5,470 nt of DNA, from the NCBI GenBank assembly GCA_938048505.1, contig CALIUX010000058.1, positions 1-5,470 of the forward strand, read 5' to 3'. This DNA is from an uncultured Pseudomonadales bacterium (lineage in GTDB: Bacteria; Pseudomonadota; Gammaproteobacteria; Pseudomonadales; Cellvibrionaceae). Shown one piece after another: positions 4,947 through 5,470 of the stretch. The position numbers and the translations under genes were made by a program. Each line of letters opens with the position of its first letter. The stretch's first letter is position 1. Below the pieces are notes generated by a model. The model made no database searches, was not told the DNA's origin, and was given only the letters and a program-made list of their open reading frames with translations.

Positions 4947-5470
4947 ACCGTTCTATTATGCTGCTTAGCCGCAGGTCTGGTCATTATATCTATTGGCCAA
5001 TATTATGTGGCTAAAAACCCCAGAAAAAATGAAGTTCTTAATCAAGAATTCATTAAACACCCCCCACCCTCTAGTCACTCAATCCAAACGAACGATCAGC
5101 ATGTTACAAGCTTTACTCAAAAAGCAAAGGCAGTCTCGGTATATGAAGTGGCTGAACATCACGAGGCTATCTATCAAAATATTAGTCGCAACGAAGACTA
5201 TCCAATATTAAAAGAGCGTATTGCAGAAATGCAAGCAAGACGGCCAGAAAAAAATTATCAAGTTGATGATGTCGTTAGCGCAATAAAAGATTCAGCGGCA
5301 TGGACCGAGCTTGAAGAAGCACCTGATGTAATGCCTTTGACTGATGAAGAAAAAACAGATGGGCGAGTGTTTGTTGCTTTTAACGCATTAAAAATCGAAA
5401 CCTTAATGCCTGGTGATGAATTAGATTTACCATTCCTTGAAACTGGTGAAGATCTCGTGATGATCATTGA
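4935..5470 (+). CDS. Membrane-anchored or exported protein of unknown function (5' part)
   Basis: An open frame of 178 codons begins at ATG 4935 and runs past the window end without a stop. The product starts MKQK, followed by one hydrophobic segment at about 5-25 (VLLCCLAAGLVIISIGQYYV), which acts as a signal anchor or signal peptide. The two Cys (9, 10) do not form a proper lipobox. A Pro/Ser linker with HPPPSSHS (42-49) follows, then a charged, probably helical part (about 62-120). A more compact part starts near 133 (GRVFVAFNALKIETLMPGDE) and may begin a beta-rich domain. The last segment faintly resembles the region before the catalytic domain of some secreted metalloproteases, but I would not name it so. 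AGAG (4922-4925) is a weak ribosome site nine bases away. ATG 4930 is in a frame that stops at once. Confidence 0.8.
   Translation, partial: MKQKTVLLCCLAAGLVIISIGQYYVAKNPRKNEVLNQEFIKHPPPSSHSIQTNDQHVTSFTQKAKAVSVYEVAEHHEAIYQNISRNEDYPILKERIAEMQARRPEKNYQVDDVVSAIKDSAAWTELEEAPDVMPLTDEEKTDGRVFVAFNALKIETLMPGDELDLPFLETGEDLVMII

Noticed and set aside
4993..5211. 72-codon plus-strand frame inside the 4935 gene
   Set aside because: It is a shadow of the longer frame, which has the signal anchor and runs open through the window end; minus-strand 5258-5467 is rejected for the same reason.

Overview
The window looks like chromosomal DNA of a gammaproteobacterium. The phosphate-uptake genes pstB and phoU lie in the usual order, and the PhoU protein reads like those of Pseudomonas and related, often marine, groups. 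This placement is an inference from remembered family sequences, not from a search. All supported genes are on the + strand.

Layout. (1) 1-333: the 3' end of pstB, the ATPase of the high-affinity phosphate ABC transporter. (2) 334-612: a spacer with a 13-bp tandem repeat and an imperfect hairpin. (3) 613-1338: phoU, the phosphate-signalling regulator. (4) 1443-2552: a transcription factor with about seven predicted membrane helices and a C-terminal AraC-type DNA-binding domain. (5) 2553-2757: a 205-bp spacer with two strong inverted repeats. (6) 2758-3690: an exported protein with two SnoaL/NTF2-like domains in tandem. (7) 3691-4934: a gene-poor, AT-rich stretch of about 1.24 kb. (8) 4935 to the window end: the start of a membrane-anchored protein of unknown function, which continues beyond the window.

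Genes 1 and 3 belong to the Pho system: PstB powers phosphate import, and PhoU links transporter state to the PhoR/PhoB two-component system. The 7TM-AraC gene and the tandem SnoaL-like gene share orientation and are separated only by a repeat-rich spacer. They may be a membrane sensor-regulator and its target, but nothing in the sequence proves this.

The gene-poor stretch is the least ordinary part. It is framed by an imperfect 22-bp direct repeat (20/22 identical), and the right copy carries the start codon of the 4935 gene. Inside are several short, protein-like reading frames, each broken by one in-frame stop. Two of them follow good ribosome binding sites, and one ends 11 bases before a convincing intrinsic terminator. 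Further on is a cluster of inverted repeats with mutually exclusive pairings, ending in a second terminator-like hairpin. The simplest reading is a graveyard of small membrane-protein genes plus a possible structured RNA. Stop-codon recoding or a live small-peptide cassette are less likely alternatives.
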